Shown here: in pieces, positions 60,752 through 64,000 of the stretch | Layout of the letters: each line of letters starts with the position of its first letter | Numbering within the stretch: the stretch's first letter is position 1 | Source of the DNA: Absidia repens | Taxonomy: Eukaryota > Mucoromycota > Mucoromycetes > Mucorales > Cunninghamellaceae | Length of the DNA stretch: 64,000 nucleotides | Assembly (NCBI GenBank): GCA_002105175.1 | Contig: MCGE01000004.1 | Coordinates: forward strand, 558,001 to 622,000 | Reading direction: 5' to 3' | Made by a program: the position numbers and the translations under genes | Notes under the pieces: generated by a model | Told to the model about the DNA's origin: nothing | Database searches by the model: none | What the model saw: the letters and a program-made list of their open reading frames with translations, nothing else

Positions 60752-61563
60752 TGCCGGGAAAATTAGTCACACCATTCTATTATTATTATTATTATTATTA
60801 TTATAGTCATTTATTTAGTTATAGTGTCTCAAGCTCTCTCTTTCTCTCTTATCCCCTATTTCTTCGTTTTAGTTTTATATAAAAAACACACAAATTCCTC
60901 TTTTAGTGTAGATACATTCATTTGATTAGTTTATATGTTTTGTTGAATAAAAAAAAATTGTACGCTTATATTCTTAGATATGTTGTCTTTTTTCTGGACA
61001 TCGATGAGTAAAAAAAAAATAGACTCCAGATACCATACTCGTCCACTTCGTCCCGTTTCTGCACCCATCTTTTTTTTTTTTTTTTTTTTTTTTGCCTTTT
61101 TGCAGGGTTTTGTTGTCCATTTGGATCAACAAAGAGTCCCGTCCTTTTGAGTTTATTTCCTTTTGCCTATCGTTCCCATACTCTATCACTTTTAAACAAA
61201 AAAATAAAACACGAATACATTTCACACCCCATACCCAATCATTTGACAACCTCCGCCTCTCCAATTTTCTTTAGAGTCATCAACATAAACACGACAACAG
61301 TATAACAATTTTCCTAGTATTGGATATCATAAACATTGATTTTTTATTTTTGATCACATGGAAAGTGATATAATAGGATGCATGGAGGATTATAAAGTAA
61401 AACAATAAAAATGTGAAGTGAGGGAGATAAAATCAGGCGAGTATGTAGGTGGCTATATATATGTAAAGTAGAAGGCTAAAGGGTGATATGAAAGGTTATA
61501 AAAGACAGTAAAAAAAATAATATAATAAATAAGAGCAAATTGAGTCTGAACCAGTACCAATAA
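60752..61563. other. Intergenic, convergent 3' ends
   Basis: A TTA trinucleotide run at 60778-60804, an AATAAA near 60942 for the upstream gene, and a T tract at 61071-61093. No gene seen. Confidence 0.4.
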
Positions 61564-61833
61564 CTATGGAGAGCTTGCTTCCTGCTGCTGCTGTTGTTGT
61601 TTCAGAGTGGAGATGGTGGGTGATGATGAAGGCGCTCTTGGGTTGACAACAACTTGTTTTGATCTGAATTTCCGTTGTGCTTCCAATCGGGCGGCCTTGT
61701 CGTTATTGTTGAATGCTGGACAAGGGAATAAAGTAGGTAGCGCCACAGTCACGACAGCGCCCATAGCCACAACAACAAAGAGGTTCGACGTAAGTCGCTG
61801 GCGTTGCAAATGATTCAGTGTTCGAATGCGCAT
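61564..61833 (-). CDS. Tiny single-pass membrane protein, possibly mitochondrial
   Basis: A single exon of 89 residues. A basic N terminus (MRIRTLNHLQRQRL) precedes one membrane helix at about 16-35. After it comes a Cys-Pro (LFPCPAF), then a basic stretch and a polyGln tail. Size and layout resemble small fungal cytochrome-oxidase assembly proteins (Cox14-like), but similarity is not strong enough to name it. The upstream ATGT tetranucleotide run (61857-61878) lies in its leader. Confidence 0.5.
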   Translation of the reverse strand: MRIRTLNHLQRQRLTSNLFVVVAMGAVVTVALPTLFPCPAFNNNDKAARLEAQRKFRSKQVVVNPRAPSSSPTISTLKQQQQQQEASSP

Positions 61834-62884
61834 ATTGTAAGGATGAGGGTGTATGAATGTATGTATGTATGTATGTATATTTCAGTGATCGTACAATACG
61901 TGGCAGTGAGAGAAAATAAAAGTAGAAAAAAGAGTGGGGAGAGTATAAAAAATATTATACATAAAAACAGGCAAAGAAAAGTTTGGAATCAGTAAGACCC
62001 TGTTTGTATACACACTACTACAAACGTTTGATAGTTGAAGAAAATAAAAAAAGGAAAATAAAAAAAATGGGTCAAGTCACTCATGTTTTCCTCGCCTTGC
62101 CTGTCCGTCACCGTCAAATTTTCAACCACAGTCAGCGGAGTTTTCTTATTTGACGAAAGGTCTTTGCCCCCCCCCCCTGTAGTATTTAAGTAGGTGACCT
62201 GTCAAAACACGAATAATACAAAATTGGACCCATGATTGATAAATAAATAAAAACTTTATTTCACAAAAAATATATAAAATAACTACAAATAATGCTATCA
62301 CTATCAGCGCAAACTGTTGTTTCAGACAAAACCAAACCTATGGAAGAAAAGCTGATGAGATTTCCATTTTTTTTTTCTTTTTCGGTGTGAAATGAAATTA
62401 GGATGATTGCTAAATCAGATAGGGGCGAAAGACTAAACATCATACACAAGGATAGTAAGTCCAAGGTCAAATGAACTATACTTTGCCATCTCATCCTATG
62501 CAAAATCAACCATTTTCCTTGCTGTTTTAAAAAATATATTACCTTTTTGTGTGATTCAACGATGAAGAAAGAATATAGAAAAACTAGACAGGTAGGTTTG
62601 CTTTTCTTGACATGCTTTTATACCCGATAGATTACATCTTCCGACTGTGACGCTTGTTACTGCCTATTTCAAAATAATTTTTTTTTTATTTCTAGGCTAT
62701 CGTTACACAATCCTTGATAATACAGTTGCAGTCGAATTATTCTAAATAAGGAAATTACAGGGCCAATTATTAGAATCATTCGCTTGGAAAATAACTTAGC
62801 AGACGATACTCTGAGCATACATCGACTTTCTGCCAAGGTACTCTCTAATTACATACACAAATAGCAGCGTTGCAGACATACTTC
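61834..62884. other. Intergenic, no gene seen
   Basis: The ATGT run at 61857-61878, a C tract at 62167-62177 and an AT-rich remainder up to repeat copy 9. No protein or RNA gene recognised. Confidence 0.4.
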
Positions 62885-64000
62885 TGTACAGTAAGTCTCA
62901 CAATAACGATAACATTGGGGTATGATAACAAAATTGCTTCGTCATTCTTTTGTCTGTACAGTAACCATGCAACTTTTTATCTAGTAAGATTGTGAACTTC
63001 TGGAAACTTCTTTTACTTTTGTTGATTTCATCGAAAGGAAAAAGGATACATATAAAAAGAAACATAAAACGCTAGAATGCAGTTCAGCGAGACCCCAAAT
63101 CCGTTTCAAATCCCGCTCATGTGGTTTTTATTTCTCCCTTTTTTTTCGGTCGCTCTGCTTTCATTTCTTTTTTCTTCTTTTCTCCACCATGCGACTTGTT
63201 TGGGCTAATGATGATTTTAGATTAGTATCAGGACTAGTTTAGAAGGGGGTTCAGTTCAGGGATTACAAGATGCATGGGGAAACCCTTTCATTTTGGATCT
63301 AGGATCTGAAGACACCATTAGTTAGTTTTGCTTTTTGAAGCCTTCATTAGCTTAGCTTAGCGTTAGTTTGTCATAATTTGTATATATGTCGAATAAAATA
63401 GGTCTCTTTTTTACATTCCTTAAATGAAAAATGTCCCCATAGTAAGTCGCATGTATTGTGCGATAGATCTCTTGCTTACTATCATCACCCCTTTTGATTA
63501 GTGTTGACCATCGTTGTGCTTCAATAAAAGACACCATTTTAGTCTTTTTCATGTATTATACAATTTATCATACTAGTTCCCATTTAAAATTGTTCCTTTA
63601 TAGTGGCGTTGACTATCCTTTAGAAGCCGTAATATTTTCACTCATTCTCTCTCCATTAGATCCCTTTTTACAATGAACACCAAGCCTTTTGTTCGTATTT
63701 ACTCTATATGTCTCAATAAAACATACTTTTTATTACCCATCTTCTGCCCTACTATGCAATGAGCAAAGCTACTATTATTGTTATTGAGTAAATTTTCTAT
63801 CAAAAATCTGCTTTCTATTTCATTCACTATGAATACCTTTCTCCCGCCACCATAATGACTGGTTGGCGGTCCTATACCACTGCTATGAATGTGGCCCTGG
63901 GACTCGACCAATCACAATATTGTGCCTAAGCGGTAGTTGTCGCTATAGTTTTTCCCCTCTGATCTCTGATTCACCCACTACTATTATGTGCTTTTACACA
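62885..64000 (+). repeat. Dispersed repeat copy 9 (plus, runs off the window)
   Basis: The pre-head tgtacagtaagtctcacaat is at 62885-62904. The head has agttcagcga (63081-63090) and gtttcaaatcccgc (63103-63116). The core is unaltered at 63270-63299. The AATAAAATAGG block is near 63391, and the long tail (tagtgttgaccatcg near 63498; tatgtctcaataaaacatac near 63708) continues past the window edge. Confidence 0.8.

Overview
The window is nuclear DNA from a fungus, most likely an early-diverging filamentous one of the Mucoromycota (Mucorales-like). This is inferred from many short GTAAGT...AG introns (mostly 50-130 nt), an AT-rich sequence full of A/T homopolymers, and a gene set typical of fungi (Cdc24, Nic96, Pah1/lipin, Erf2). 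The species was not identified. No rRNA, CRISPR array, bacterial gene or convincing tRNA was seen.

Layout. 1-378: 3' end of an unrecognised plus-strand gene. 379-13357: a gene-poor stretch with one minus-strand AAAP amino-acid transporter (5480-7129) and several copies of a dispersed repeat. 13358-17570: a secreted subtilase in 17 exons. 18146-20045: an unknown seven-pass-like membrane protein. 21157-23423: a LEA_2-like membrane protein and a small membrane protein. 23.4-26.2 kb: a repeat island. 26185-41723: four plus-strand genes (Erf2-type palmitoyltransferase, nucleoporin Nic96, a three-RRM protein, lipin/Pah1). 41.9-43.5 kb: a second repeat island. 43880-47572: small genes (a mitochondrial-type peptide, a hidden terminal exon, a TFIIS-central-domain-only protein, an EIF1AD homologue, a proline-rich membrane protein). 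47834-49505: Pfa3-type palmitoyltransferase. 50687-53832: CDC24. 55770-60751: a nucleoside diphosphate kinase domain fused to a tail of about 1,300 residues. 61564-61833: a tiny membrane protein. 62.9-64.0 kb: another repeat copy that runs off the window.

The genes do not form a cluster or operon; they are independent housekeeping genes. Loose functional links are membrane-lipid and lipid-anchor biology (lipin and two DHHC enzymes; Erf2 is known to palmitoylate Ras) and polarity signalling (Cdc24). Exon structures were built by hand from splice consensus, reading-frame continuity and family motifs. Nearly all multi-exon models close in frame with a stop.

The most interesting material is (a) a dispersed repeat family of at least nine copies, 0.3-1.3 kb, with a near-invariant core and a tRNA-like B-box at its head; (b) the NDPK-domain fusion with an exact 48-nt tandem repeat; (c) a stand-alone TFIIS central-domain protein; and (d) a probable unannotated minus-strand gene end at 44333-44403.
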